From NCBI RefSeq assembly GCF_001455965.1, contig NZ_LKKO01000053.1:1-39619 (forward strand): a DNA stretch of 39,619 nucleotides, in the 5' to 3' direction. The stretch comes from Methylobacterium sp. GXS13 (lineage in GTDB: Bacteria > Pseudomonadota > Alphaproteobacteria > Rhizobiales > Beijerinckiaceae). The stretch's first letter is position 1. Every line of letters starts with the position of its first letter. Position numbers and translations under genes: made by a program. Positions 25,442 through 33,974 of the stretch are shown here, in pieces. The notes beneath the pieces were generated by a model, which ran no database searches, had not been told where the DNA came from, and saw nothing but the letters and a program-made list of their open reading frames with translations.

Positions 25442-26821
25442 ATGGCCTATCGCCACGTCGTCGGCCCACGCACCCACGTCTTCGCCGATCTCGCCACGCT
25501 GATGGCCAAGGCGACGCCGGTCCGCTCCGGCGATCGGCTCGCCGGCATCGCGGCGGAATCCGCCGAGGAGAACGCGGCGGCCCGCTGGTGCCTCGCCGAG
25601 GTGCCGCTCTCCGAGATCCTGGCCCGGCCGCTGATCCCCTACGAGCAGGACGACGTCACCCGGCTGATCCTCGACACGCACGACGAAGCCGCGTTCCGGG
25701 AGATCACCCATCTGACGGTCGGCGATTTTCGCGAGTTCCTCCTGACCGCCACCCCGGAGGTGCTCACCCGGATCGCCCCCGGCGTCACCCCGGAGATCGC
25801 CGCGGCAGTCTCGAAGATCATGCGCAACCAGGACCTGATCTCGGTGGCCCGCAAGGTTCGCGTGGTCACCCGGTTTCGCAACACGATCGGGCTGCCGGGC
25901 ACGCTGGCGGTGCGGCTGCAGCCGAACCACCCCACCGACGATCCGAAGGGCATTACCGCGGCGATCCTCGATGGGCTGACCCTCGGCTGCGGCGACGCTG
26001 TGATCGGCATCAACCCGGCTTCCGATTCCGTCCAGGCGCTCGGCGACCTGCTCCAGCTCCTCGACGGGGTGATCCAGAAGCACGCCATCCCGACGCAGGC
26101 CTGCGTGCTCACCCACGTCACCACCACGCTCGCTGCCATGGAGCGCGGGCTGCCCGTCGACCTCGTGTTCCAGTCGATCGCCGGCACCGAGAAAGCCAAT
26201 GCCGGCTTCGGGGTGACGCTCGCCCTGCTCAAGGAGGCCCACGAGGCCGCCCTGGCGCTCAAGCGCGGCCCGCTCGGCGACAACTGCATGTATTTCGAGA
26301 CCGGCCAGGGCTCCGCGCTGTCGGCCGATGCCCACCACGGCATCGACCAGCAGACCCTGGAGGCCCGGGCCTACGCGGTCGCCCGGTCGTTCCGGCCGCT
26401 CTTGGTCAACACCGTCGTGGGCTTCATCGGACCCGAATACCTCTATGACGGCAAGGAGATCATCCGGGCCGGGCTGGAGGACCATTTCTGCGGCAAGCTC
26501 ATGGGCGTGCCGCTCGGCGTCGACGTTTGCTACACCAACCATGCCGAGGCCGATCAGGACGACATGGACACGCTGCTGACGCTGCTGGGCGCGGCCGGCT
26601 GCACCTACATCATGGGCGTCCCCGGGGCCGACGACGTGATGCTGAACTACCAATCCACTTCGTTCCACGATTCCCTCTACCTGCGCGAGGTTCTTGGCCT
26701 CAAGCGCGCCCCCGAATTCGAGGCCTGGCTGCATGGGATCGGCCTCACCGACGAGGCCGGTGCCCTGCTACCGGGAGCGGGCGCGCCGCTGCTGACCGCC
26801 GCACCGGATCTGGCCGCGTGA
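25442..26821 (+). CDS. eutB: Ethanolamine ammonia-lyase large subunit
   Basis: A 459-aa catalytic subunit of the adenosylcobalamin-dependent enzyme that splits ethanolamine into acetaldehyde and ammonia. The sequence follows EutB throughout: FADLATLMAKATPVRSGD, AGIAAESAEENAAARWCLAE, KIMRNQDLISVARKVRVVTR, FRNTIGLPGTLAVRLQPNHP, CGDAVIGINPASDS and GVDVCYTNHAEADQDDMD. The usual length is about 453. The stop overlaps the eutC start (GTGA). No eutA reactivase, transporter, aldehyde dehydrogenase or microcompartment gene is in the window, so this is a stand-alone eutBC unit here, probably used for nitrogen supply (inference). Confidence 0.97.
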   Translation: MAYRHVVGPRTHVFADLATLMAKATPVRSGDRLAGIAAESAEENAAARWCLAEVPLSEILARPLIPYEQDDVTRLILDTHDEAAFREITHLTVGDFREFLLTATPEVLTRIAPGVTPEIAAAVSKIMRNQDLISVARKVRVVTRFRNTIGLPGTLAVRLQPNHPTDDPKGITAAILDGLTLGCGDAVIGINPASDSVQALGDLLQLLDGVIQKHAIPTQACVLTHVTTTLAAMERGLPVDLVFQSIAGTEKANAGFGVTLALLKEAHEAALALKRGPLGDNCMYFETGQGSALSADAHHGIDQQTLEARAYAVARSFRPLLVNTVVGFIGPEYLYDGKEIIRAGLEDHFCGKLMGVPLGVDVCYTNHAEADQDDMDTLLTLLGAAGCTYIMGVPGADDVMLNYQSTSFHDSLYLREVLGLKRAPEFEAWLHGIGLTDEAGALLPGAGAPLLTAAPDLAA

Positions 26822-27603
26822 GCGACCCCAGGGAGATCTGGGCGCGGCTCGCCGGGCTGACGCCGGCCCGGATCGGCCTCGGCCGCGCCGGCAGCGGCCT
26901 GCCGACCCGGGAGGTGCTCCGCTTCGGCCTCGACCACGCCCAGGCTCGGGACGCCGTGCACGCGCCGATGGATTCGGAAGCGCTCACCGGCGCCATCGCG
27001 GATCTCAGGCTCCGGACGATCCCGGTCGCCTCGCAGGCCGCCGACCGGGCGACGTATCTGCGCCGCCCCGATCTCGGCCGCCGGCTGGACCCGGAAGACC
27101 TGGCCAGGCTTCAGGCCGAAGCCGAACCGGCCGACCTCGTCATCGTGGTGGCCGACGGGCTCTCGGCGCGGGCGGTGCACGAGAACGCGGCGCCATTACT
27201 CGAGGCGTTCAAGCCCCTGGCGGAGACGGCCGGCTGGCGCCTCGCGCCGGTTGTGATCGCGCGACAGGCGCGCGTGGCGCTCGGCGACGCCATCGGCGCG
27301 GCCCTGAAGGCCCGGGCGGTGGCGGTGCTGATCGGCGAGCGGCCCTGCCTGTCCTCCCCGGACAGCCTCGGCATCTACCTGACGCTGGATCCGAAAATCG
27401 GCCGCTCGGATGCGGAGCGCAACTGCATCTCGAACGTGCGGAATGCCGGCCTCAGCCATGAGCGCGCGGCGTTCAAGTTGCACTGGCTGCTCGCCCGTGC
27501 GCTGACCCTGGGCCTCAGCGGCGTCACGCTGAAGGACGAGAGCGACCGCGCCCTGGAGGCCGGCGGCGCGGCGCCGGCCTTGCCGCATTCGACCGCCGAC
27601 TGA
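26818..27603 (+). CDS. eutC: Ethanolamine ammonia-lyase small subunit
   Basis: A 261-aa EutC. Family blocks are TPARIGLGRAGSGLPTREVL, LDHAQARDAVHAP, ASQAADRATYLRRPDLGRRL, DLVIVVADGLSARAVHENA, ERPCLSSPDSLGIYLTLDP, and NCISNVRNAGLSHERAAFKL. It forms, with EutB, the cobalamin-binding interface of the enzyme. GTG 26818 is used because it overlaps the eutB stop by 4 bp and the protein then begins at the family's normal point. Its length is in the range of short EutC proteins without a long N-terminal extension. Confidence 0.97.
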   Translation: MSDPREIWARLAGLTPARIGLGRAGSGLPTREVLRFGLDHAQARDAVHAPMDSEALTGAIADLRLRTIPVASQAADRATYLRRPDLGRRLDPEDLARLQAEAEPADLVIVVADGLSARAVHENAAPLLEAFKPLAETAGWRLAPVVIARQARVALGDAIGAALKARAVAVLIGERPCLSSPDSLGIYLTLDPKIGRSDAERNCISNVRNAGLSHERAAFKLHWLLARALTLGLSGVTLKDESDRALEAGGAAPALPHSTAD

Positions 27604-28005
27604 GACTGTCCAGGCCGCTGCGACGGCCCGACGATACCGCGCCGGCTCGGCGGGGGCTTTCGAAGGATCGGCGCTATACGTACGATCGCGCGGATTACTC
27701 GGTGAAGGATTATCCTTAACCTGATCTTGCGCCGGCAATCGACCCCAAGCGGGGCTGTGGCGGGGTCGCAACACCGTAAAACGATCCCGGGTCTGCCCCG
27801 AGACCTGCCCGCAAACGCCGCGATCCCGCCATAGTCCGAGCCCACCTCAACATCCGCGGTAAACGGCAAGTTCGACAACGATTTACCGTTTTGAAACGAG
27901 GATTTCCCGAGCACGCGGACGGCCCCCACGGCGCATCGCGAACGGCGACGCGCCGCGGTCTTCTGCACCCTCGGGACTGGCGGCGCGAAGGCTTGGTTCG
28001 GGTTG
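27604..28005 (+). promoter_or_regulatory. ilvD leader region with a near-palindrome
   Basis: The 402 bp between eutC and ilvD hold no gene I can support. A 21-bp near-palindrome GGTGAAGGAT-T-ATCCTTAACC lies at 27701-27721, with perfect inner arms AAGGAT/ATCCTT, and could be a regulator site. A 7-bp inverted repeat CGGTAAA / TTTACCG at about 27857-27888 is followed by TTTT and could act as a weak terminator or attenuator. I found no leader peptide rich in branched-chain amino-acid codons. Confidence 0.35.
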
Positions 28006-29736
28006 ATGGACACGCGTTTGAACGACAAGTCGAAGCTGCCCAGCCGTCACGTCACGGAGGGGCCGGATCGTGCCCCGCATCGCTCGTATCTCTACGCGAT
28101 GGGCCTGACCCGGGAGCAGATCCACCAGCCGCTCGTGGGTGTCGCCTCCTGCTGGAACGAGGCCGCGCCCTGCAACATCTCGCTGATGCGCCAGGCGCAG
28201 GCGGTGAAGAAGGGCGTCGCTGCCGCCCACGGCACCCCGCGCGAGTTCTGCACCATCACGGTCACCGACGGCATCGCCATGGGCCATGGCGGCATGCGCG
28301 CCTCGCTGCCGTCGCGTGAGGTCATCGCCGACTCGGTCGAGCTGACCATGCGCGGCCACGCCTACGACGCCCTGGTGGGCTTGGCCGGCTGCGACAAGTC
28401 GCTGCCCGGTATGATGATGGCGATGGTGCGCCTCAACGTGCCGTCGATCTTCATCTATGGCGGCTCGATCCTGCCTGGCTCGTTCCGCGGCAAGCCGGTC
28501 ACCGTCCAGGACCTGTTCGAGGCGGTGGGCAAGGTCGCGGTCGGCGACATGAGCCTGGAAGACCTCGACGAGCTGGAGCAGGTCGCCTGCCCGTCGGCTG
28601 GCGCTTGCGGTGCGCAGTTCACCGCCAACACCATGGCGACCGTGTCCGAGGCGATCGGCTTGGCGCTGCCCTACTCGGCCGGCGCCCCGGCGCCTTACGA
28701 GATTCGCGATCAGTTCTGTGCCCTCGCCGGCCAGCAGGTCATGGAGCTGCTCGCCAAGCAGATCCGCCCGCGCGACATCGTCACCCGCAAGGCGCTCGAG
28801 AACGCCGCCACCGTGGTGGCCGCCTCCGGCGGCTCGACCAACGCGGCCCTGCACCTGCCGGCGATCGCCCATGAATGCGGCATCGAGTTCACGCTGTTCG
28901 ACGTCGCCGAGATCTTCCGGCGCACCCCCTACATCGCGGATCTCAAGCCTGGCGGGCGCTACGTCGCCAAGGACATGTTCGAGGTCGGCGGCATCCCGCT
29001 GCTGATGAAGACCCTGCTCGACCACGGTTTCATGCACGGCGACTGCCTGACGGTCACCGGGCGCACGATCGCGGAGAATATGGACCGGGTGACCTGGAAC
29101 CCGGACCAGGACGTGGTCTACCCGGCCAACCGCCCGATCACCCCCACCGGCGGCGTCGTCGGCCTCAAGGGCAACCTCGCCCCCGAGGGCGCGATCGTGA
29201 AGGTCGCCGGCATGGCGGCCGAGAAGCAGGTCTTCACCGGCCCGGCCCGGGTGTTCGACGGCGAGGAGGCCTGCTTCGAGGCGGTGCAGTCGCGGACCTA
29301 CAAGGAAGGCGACGTGCTCGTGATCCGCTACGAGGGTCCGCGCGGCGGCCCAGGCATGCGCGAGATGCTGTCCACCACCGCGGCCCTCTACGGCCAGGGC
29401 ATGGGCGACAAGGTCGCGCTGATCACCGACGGCCGGTTCTCCGGCGCGACCCGCGGCTTCTGCGTCGGCCATGTCGGCCCCGAGGCGGCGGTGGGCGGCC
29501 CGATCGGCCTGATCCGGGACGGCGACATCATCACCCTGGACGCGATCCAGGGCACGCTCAGCGTCGCCCTGTCGGACGAGGAGCTCACCGAGCGCCGCAA
29601 GGCCTGGGCGCCGCGAACCAACACCGCGACCTCGGGCTACCTGTGGAAATACGCGCAGGGCGTCGGCCCGGCGCTGTACGGCGCCGTCACCCATCCGGGC
29701 GGCGCCAAGGAGCTGGAGAGCTATGCGGACGTCTAG
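28006..29736 (+). CDS. ilvD: Dihydroxy-acid dehydratase
   Basis: A 576-aa Fe-S enzyme for the last-but-one step of valine and isoleucine synthesis (dihydroxy-acid to 2-keto acid). Cluster-binding cysteines lie in GVASCWNEAAPC, GLAGCDKSLPGMMM, and CPSAGACGAQFTANTM. The remaining family sequence, for example ATSGYLWKYAQGVGPA near the end, is intact. The length matches the shorter IlvD type rather than the about 616-aa enterobacterial form. A TTG precedes the chosen ATG by one codon. The last 14 bp overlap the start of the next gene. Confidence 0.97.
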   Translation: MDTRLNDKSKLPSRHVTEGPDRAPHRSYLYAMGLTREQIHQPLVGVASCWNEAAPCNISLMRQAQAVKKGVAAAHGTPREFCTITVTDGIAMGHGGMRASLPSREVIADSVELTMRGHAYDALVGLAGCDKSLPGMMMAMVRLNVPSIFIYGGSILPGSFRGKPVTVQDLFEAVGKVAVGDMSLEDLDELEQVACPSAGACGAQFTANTMATVSEAIGLALPYSAGAPAPYEIRDQFCALAGQQVMELLAKQIRPRDIVTRKALENAATVVAASGGSTNAALHLPAIAHECGIEFTLFDVAEIFRRTPYIADLKPGGRYVAKDMFEVGGIPLLMKTLLDHGFMHGDCLTVTGRTIAENMDRVTWNPDQDVVYPANRPITPTGGVVGLKGNLAPEGAIVKVAGMAAEKQVFTGPARVFDGEEACFEAVQSRTYKEGDVLVIRYEGPRGGPGMREMLSTTAALYGQGMGDKVALITDGRFSGATRGFCVGHVGPEAAVGGPIGLIRDGDIITLDAIQGTLSVALSDEELTERRKAWAPRTNTATSGYLWKYAQGVGPALYGAVTHPGGAKELESYADV

Positions 29737-30625
29737 GACTGACCTCAGCCGGCGCAGGGCGCTGGCCGGGGCCGATCGCGCGCGGTCCCGCCTGATCGCC
29801 AGGATCGCGGCGTCGGCCGGTGTCCTGGTCCTGCTCGCCCTGCCCACGGAGGCGCCGCGGGCGCTCGATGCCAGCGTCCGCACGCCGGTCCAGGTGCCGG
29901 TCGCGGACAAAAGCTATCGCTCGGCCAAGGACGCCCTGCGCGCCGGCGTGCGCGAGTACAATGCCGGCGACAAGCAGGGCGCCGCGCGCGCCCTCGAATA
30001 CGCCGCCGGGCAAGGCCATGCGCTGGCCCTGTGGAAGCTCGGCCGGATGTACGCCGAGGGCGACGGCGTGCCCCACGACGACCTGAAGGCGTTCGAGTTC
30101 TTCTCGCGGATCGCCGATGCCAGCACCGACGATGGCCCGGATCCGCAGAACTCGGCGGTCACCGGCAGCGCGTTCACGGCGCTCGGCACCTACTTCCTGG
30201 AGGGGATCAAGGGCACCTACGTGCGCCCCAATCCTGAGCGCGCCTACGACATGTTCAACTACGCGGCGTCGTATTACGGCGAGCCGAACGCGCAGTACAA
30301 TCTCGCCCGCCTCTACCTCGACGGCACCGGCGTCGAGGCCGATCCGCGGCAGGCAGCTCGCTGGTTCAACCTGGCGGCCGAGAAGGGCCACCACCCGGCG
30401 CAGGCCCTGCTCGGCGACATGCTCCTGAACGGGCTGGGCGGCGTGCCGGTCCAGCGCGTGAAGGGCTTGATGTGGCTCTCGCTCGCCCGCGAGGGCGCGG
30501 AGGGCCGCAAGGACGACTGGATCGTGGCGCTCTACGAGAAGAACTGGGCGGCGGCGAACGAAGACGACCGGGCCGAGGCCCAGAGCCAGCTCCAGACCGT
30601 CGGGTCGATCCGGCGGCGGCACTAA
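29723..30625 (+). CDS. Sel1-repeat protein, ExoR-like periplasmic regulator
   Basis: A 300-aa protein with a signal peptide (hydrophobic stretch about 26-45, then ALDASVRTP) and Sel1-like repeats: ALEYAAGQGHALALWKLGRM, FEFFSRIADAS, AYDMFNYAASYYGEPNAQYN, LYLDGTGVEADPRQAARWFN and the final QALLGDMLLNGLGG. The last part resembles ExoR of rhizobia, a periplasmic inhibitor of the ExoS-ChvI two-component system that controls exopolysaccharide, motility and symbiosis; orthology here is inference and ExoS/ChvI are not in the window. ATG 29723 overlaps ilvD by 14 bp and has GGAGAG just upstream. The stop codon lies in the loop of a GC hairpin. Confidence 0.85.
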   Translation: MRTSRTDLSRRRALAGADRARSRLIARIAASAGVLVLLALPTEAPRALDASVRTPVQVPVADKSYRSAKDALRAGVREYNAGDKQGAARALEYAAGQGHALALWKLGRMYAEGDGVPHDDLKAFEFFSRIADASTDDGPDPQNSAVTGSAFTALGTYFLEGIKGTYVRPNPERAYDMFNYAASYYGEPNAQYNLARLYLDGTGVEADPRQAARWFNLAAEKGHHPAQALLGDMLLNGLGGVPVQRVKGLMWLSLAREGAEGRKDDWIVALYEKNWAAANEDDRAEAQSQLQTVGSIRRRH

Positions 30626-30638
30626 AAGCCGCCGCCGG
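30610..30638. terminator. GC-only hairpin around the ExoR-like gene stop
   Basis: A perfect 11-bp inverted repeat CCGGCGGCGGC / GCCGCCGCCGG with loop ACTAAAA, which contains the TAA stop codon (30623-30625). It lies between convergent genes (the GST stop is at 30645-30647) and may end transcription from both sides, although no T-run follows. Confidence 0.55.
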
Positions 30639-30644
30639 CTGTCG

Positions 30645-31268
30645 TCAGCCCTTCTTGGCGTCCTGCGCGGCCTTGAACGATGGGCGCGCCAGCGTCTCGG
30701 CAACGTAGGCCGACAGCTTCGGCCAGCGGCCGGCATCGACCTGCGCGTCGGCCAGGTGGAAATTGTAGAAGCCCGTGGCGATCGAGATGTCGGCGATGCT
30801 GAATGCGTCGCCCGCGAGATACGGGCCTGAGATCTGCCGCTCCAGATAGTCGAACAGCGGCGGCAGATCCTCGTTGAGCGCCTTGGTGACCGCGGCCTCG
30901 TCGGTGGGCTGGCTCATCATATTGGGCTTCAGGATTCGCTCGACGAACGGCACGACGAGCTTGGCGAACAGCTCGGTATCGCCGAACTTGTCGAACCAGA
31001 CCGCGCGGCCGAGCGCCTGCGGATCGGTCGGGACCAGAGCCGGAGTCGGGTGCTTGCGCTCCAGATACCAGAGGATCGCGGAGGAATCCGCCAGCTTGAA
31101 CCCGCCATCCTCGATGGCCGGGATCTTTCCGAGCGGGCTCGCCGCCTGGAAATCCGCGTCGGGCGCGTGGAACATCACCGGCCTGTGCTCGTAAGGCACG
31201 TTCTTCTCGGTGAGCGAGACCAGAACCTTGCGGACGTAAGGCGAGTAGCCGGTACCGTAGACGATCAT
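30645..31268 (-). CDS. Glutathione S-transferase family protein (paralog 1)
   Basis: A 207-aa protein with an N-terminal thioredoxin-like domain (YGTGYSPYVRKVLVSLTEKN, then GKIPAIEDGGFKLADSSAIL, the glutathione-binding P-loop and SS pair) and a helical C-terminal domain (about 85-200) with the capping block GDAFSIADISIATGF. The substrate is unknown. It has the catalytic Ser or Tyr position near SPYVRK. The upstream gene on the same strand is a close paralog, separated by 124 bp. ATG 31268 has GGAG upstream. Confidence 0.93.
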   Translation of the reverse strand: MIVYGTGYSPYVRKVLVSLTEKNVPYEHRPVMFHAPDADFQAASPLGKIPAIEDGGFKLADSSAILWYLERKHPTPALVPTDPQALGRAVWFDKFGDTELFAKLVVPFVERILKPNMMSQPTDEAAVTKALNEDLPPLFDYLERQISGPYLAGDAFSIADISIATGFYNFHLADAQVDAGRWPKLSAYVAETLARPSFKAAQDAKKG

Positions 31269-31392
31269 TGGAACTCCATTGCGACAGGGACCGCGGTCTG
31301 TCGATCCGCCGGTCCATGACGATGGAGATAGGGCCGATTGTCCGTCTGCCGACCGGGGCGCGATTACCGGTCCGTGACGAGGCCGCGCGGGC

Positions 31393-32016
31393 TCACCAGG
31401 CCGGGGCCGCGATCGCCGCGACGAAGGCGGGGCGGTCGAGGGTCAGGGCGACCCAGCCGGCGAGCTTCGGCCAGCGCGCCGGGTCGACCTCGACCTGCGC
31501 CAGCCGGAGATTGTGGAACGGCGCCGCCACCGCGATGTCGGCGATCCCGAAGGCGCCGCCCACCAGGAACGGCCCGGAAATCTGCGAGTCCAGGTAGTCG
31601 AACAGCGGCGGCAAATGCTTGTCGACCGCCTGCTGTGCCAACGCCTCGTCGCCCGGCACCTTGAAGATCCGCGGCTTCAGAAAGCGCTCCGTGAAGACGA
31701 CCCCCAGCTTCTGATGAAGTTCGACCTCGGCGAACTTGTCGAACCACCGGGCGCGGGCGGCGTCTTTCGGCTCGGCCGGAACGAGCGCCGGCTGCGGGTT
31801 CAGGCGCTCGAGATAGTCGAGGATCGCGCTGGAATCGGCCAGCCGAAAGCCGTCGTGGTCGATCGCCGGGATCTTGCCCATGGGGCTCGCCGCCCGGAAC
31901 GCGGCATCCTCCGCCTGTGGTGCCACCGGCCGGTGCTCGTAGCTGATGCCCTTCTCAGCGAGGGCCACGAGAACCTTCCGCACGAAGGGCGAGATGCTGG
32001 TGCCGTAGACGATCAT
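31393..32016 (-). CDS. Glutathione S-transferase family protein (paralog 2)
   Basis: A 207-aa protein of identical length and layout to its downstream neighbour: YGTSISPFVRKVLVALAEKG, GKIPAIDHDGFRLADSSAIL and GGAFGIADIAVAAPF. The pair looks like a tandem duplication that has since diverged, particularly in the C-terminal half that binds the electrophilic substrate. ATG 32016 has GGGGGAA upstream. The deformylase-like gene precedes it on the same strand after 143 bp; co-transcription is possible. Confidence 0.93.
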   Translation of the reverse strand: MIVYGTSISPFVRKVLVALAEKGISYEHRPVAPQAEDAAFRAASPMGKIPAIDHDGFRLADSSAILDYLERLNPQPALVPAEPKDAARARWFDKFAEVELHQKLGVVFTERFLKPRIFKVPGDEALAQQAVDKHLPPLFDYLDSQISGPFLVGGAFGIADIAVAAPFHNLRLAQVEVDPARWPKLAGWVALTLDRPAFVAAIAAPAW

Positions 32017-32159
32017 GATCGATTCCCCCGAACGGTCGGCGGATTCCTAGACGCGTTGCCGATCGCGTTGCAATTGGAGGCGCGCCTAAGCTTTTGGTCT
32101 CTCATGGATGTTTGCGCGGCACCGAGATTGACTTCGGCGGTGCGCATCTTGGCAATCGC

Positions 32160-32666
32160 TTACAGGGGAGAGGCCGATTTCAGCTTTTCGAAGCGCTTGA
32201 GCAGACGATCCCGCTTCAATCGCGACAGGCGATCGATCCAGAAAATGCCGTCGAGCTGATCGATCTCATGCTGGACCACCGCGGCCTCGAAGCCCTCAAC
32301 CTCCTCCTCGCGGGTCGATCCGTCGAGATCTTGGAAACCGAACCGGATGCCGGCGGGCCGGGTGATCCGTTCACGCACCCCCGGCATGCTGACACTGCCT
32401 TCGTCATGGATCGCCGTGTCGGAAGATGCCCGGAGAACCTGGGGATTCACATAAATGCGCAGATCCTCATCCGGTGACAGCCGGATTACCATGACGCGCT
32501 CGGGAATGCCGATATGCGGAGCGGTCAGGCCGATAGCACTGACGGCCAGGAGTGTGTCCCGTACGTCGTCGGCAGTGCTTTTCAGGGACGGCCCGAAATC
32601 GCTGATCGGGCTTGCCGCCAGGGACAGGCGACGGTCGGGGTATTGAACGAGGGTGCGGGCCGGCAT
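32160..32666 (-). CDS. Peptide deformylase-like protein lacking metal ligands
   Basis: A 168-aa protein with the peptide deformylase fold, from PDRRLSLAASPISDFG to FWIDRLSRLKRDRLLKRFEK. True deformylases have three motifs; here all are altered: GxGLAAxQ reads AIGLTAPHIG (His51 for Gln), EGCLS reads EGSVS (Ser91 for the metal-binding Cys), and HExDH reads HEIDQ (His133 and Glu134 kept, Gln137 for the second metal-binding His). It probably cannot hold the usual Fe2+/Ni2+ centre and is unlikely to be the cell's main deformylase. It may bind a different ligand or be a regulatory or decaying paralog. The reading frame is intact with normal codon use, which suggests it is maintained. ATG 32666 has only a weak ribosome binding site. 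Confidence 0.85.
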   Translation of the reverse strand: MPARTLVQYPDRRLSLAASPISDFGPSLKSTADDVRDTLLAVSAIGLTAPHIGIPERVMVIRLSPDEDLRIYVNPQVLRASSDTAIHDEGSVSMPGVRERITRPAGIRFGFQDLDGSTREEEVEGFEAAVVQHEIDQLDGIFWIDRLSRLKRDRLLKRFEKLKSASPL

Positions 32667-32819
32667 GTCGGGTCAGTCCACCTGTGATGGTGCGGGATGT
32701 TGCCTTCCTCCACCGGAGCTGCGGGGCGTCGTCAACCGGCAAGACGGGCGCGGATCGGTTGCGGGGCGCCTTCCCGGAAAACGATCAGCTTTCTTTGCTT
32801 TGGAGCTTCGATCACCTCG

Positions 32820-33280
32820 GGGGCTCACGCTTTACGAACGCGCCACGCTCTCCCGCACCTTGCTCGCGATCGGGCAGGCATTCGAAGGCGTCCCATGCCG
32901 GGGTGGACGCCAGCGACGCCGAGGGGCAGCTCCCAGGCTGCTGGCGTCCTGAGCTCGGCCAGCTCATCGCGCTGCACGGATGCGCGGCGCTGGAAGACAT
33001 GGCCGCCGAGCACCGGCGCGCCTTGCTCCGTGCCAACCCCTGCGATGCCGGCGCCGTGGTGGCCGCGTTGGGGATGGAGAGCGATGCGCCGTTCCCCTCT
33101 TTGCCGCCGATCCGGACTGTCTCCCCGGTCGGGCGGCGAAGGCGAGAGTCTGGGTGATGTCGCCGTTCTCCGACTCGGGCATCTCGGCGATGAGACAAGC
33201 CGCCATGCGGTCGGACACACCGCCGACCGCGCAGGCATCAGGTCCGCTCCGGGGCCGTCTACAGATCGGATCCCCCCGCG
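32820..33280 (+). pseudogene. Possible frameshifted remnant of a coding gene
   Basis: No intact gene spans the 904 bp between the deformylase-like gene and the small basic protein. Short pieces on the plus strand look coding by their codon use. One frame reads about GLTLYERATLSRTLLAIGQAF (32815-32890); the next frame continues as HAGVDASDAEG, GQLIALHGCAALEDMAAEHR and CDAGAVVAALGMESDAPFPS up to about 33115; a further frame change gives VWVMSPFSDSGISAMRQAAM to about 33210. This would be one gene with two frameshifts, but the minus strand has open frames here too. I do not recognise a family. Treat as a weak call. Confidence 0.25.
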
Positions 33281-33463
33281 ATGGCCTGGGTGATCCGCGC
33301 TTCACTCCTTCGGATCAGCGCTGCGACCGTTGCCAGGACGGCGGTGAAGCGGAGCGACCACCGCCGGCTCTTTGACCGGGCGATCATCCCGTGATCGATG
33401 CTCCCACTGGCTCACGGTGAGGGGCGTGACTGGGATTTTCGAAGGCTTGGCGGCCGCTTACAC

Positions 33464-33490
33464 CGTCACCGCGCGCAGCGAAGCAACCCG
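33464..33490. repeat. Diverged copy of a dispersed intergenic repeat
   Basis: CGTCACCGCGCGCAGCGAAG and following bases resemble the repeat at 39464-39491. The common GTCATTGCGAGCG-AGCGAAGCAA core is known as a dispersed intergenic element in several alphaproteobacteria. This copy has several substitutions in its first half. Confidence 0.4.
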
Positions 33491-33570
33491 GCGCAGGGCG
33501 CATGTTCGGACCGTTTCGGCTTCCCGAATCGCCGCGGGCCCGTCGGTGAGGACATGCGATCCGCTCGAAC

Positions 33571-33702
33571 TCAACGGCCCTCGGATTTCTTCACCGCAGC
33601 CGAAACGGTGTTCTTTTGCGACGGGGCCGCAGCGTTCGTCTTCGGCACGGCCTTCTTGGGCTTCTTCGTCTCGCGGTTGCCGCGTTGCTTCTCGTTGCTC
33701 AT
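33571..33702 (-). CDS. Small basic protein (43 aa)
   Basis: A 43-aa Lys/Asn-rich protein beginning MSNEKQRGNRETKKPKK and ending AAVKKSEGR, with a strong ribosome binding site (GGAGGA, 7-8 bp upstream). Similar small proteins (MSN-KQRGNRE-KKPKK) are widespread in alphaproteobacteria and relatives, usually annotated as hypothetical. It has no membrane segment or cysteine; it is likely disordered and could bind nucleic acid (inference). The frame is open much further upstream (to 33906), but this start is far better supported. Confidence 0.8.
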   Translation of the reverse strand: MSNEKQRGNRETKKPKKAVPKTNAAAPSQKNTVSAAVKKSEGR

Positions 33703-33974
33703 GGGGAAGTCCTCCGGAGCGTGACGGCGGCTCTCCGTGCCGGGTCGACCCGCATGGCGCACGTAACAGGCGGGGACATGAAATCCGCAGTCACCGGAGC
33801 CTGTCGCCGCCGTTCCGGTAATGCAACGAGCCTGCGCCCGAACGGGCGCAAAAGATAGTCTCGCACGGGCGGTCTCAAGGTCACTCGTCTTTTGCCGACC
33901 GCGCAAGCTTTGCCATAAGGCTGCGCCGATGTGGCGACCGTCGCCACCCTTACCGTTGTTTCAGGAATACCTGC

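Noticed and set aside
27883..29910. A 675-aa minus-strand open frame opposite ilvD
   Set aside because: ilvD motifs on the plus strand are complete; the antisense product is Arg/His/Ala-rich without any recognisable domain.
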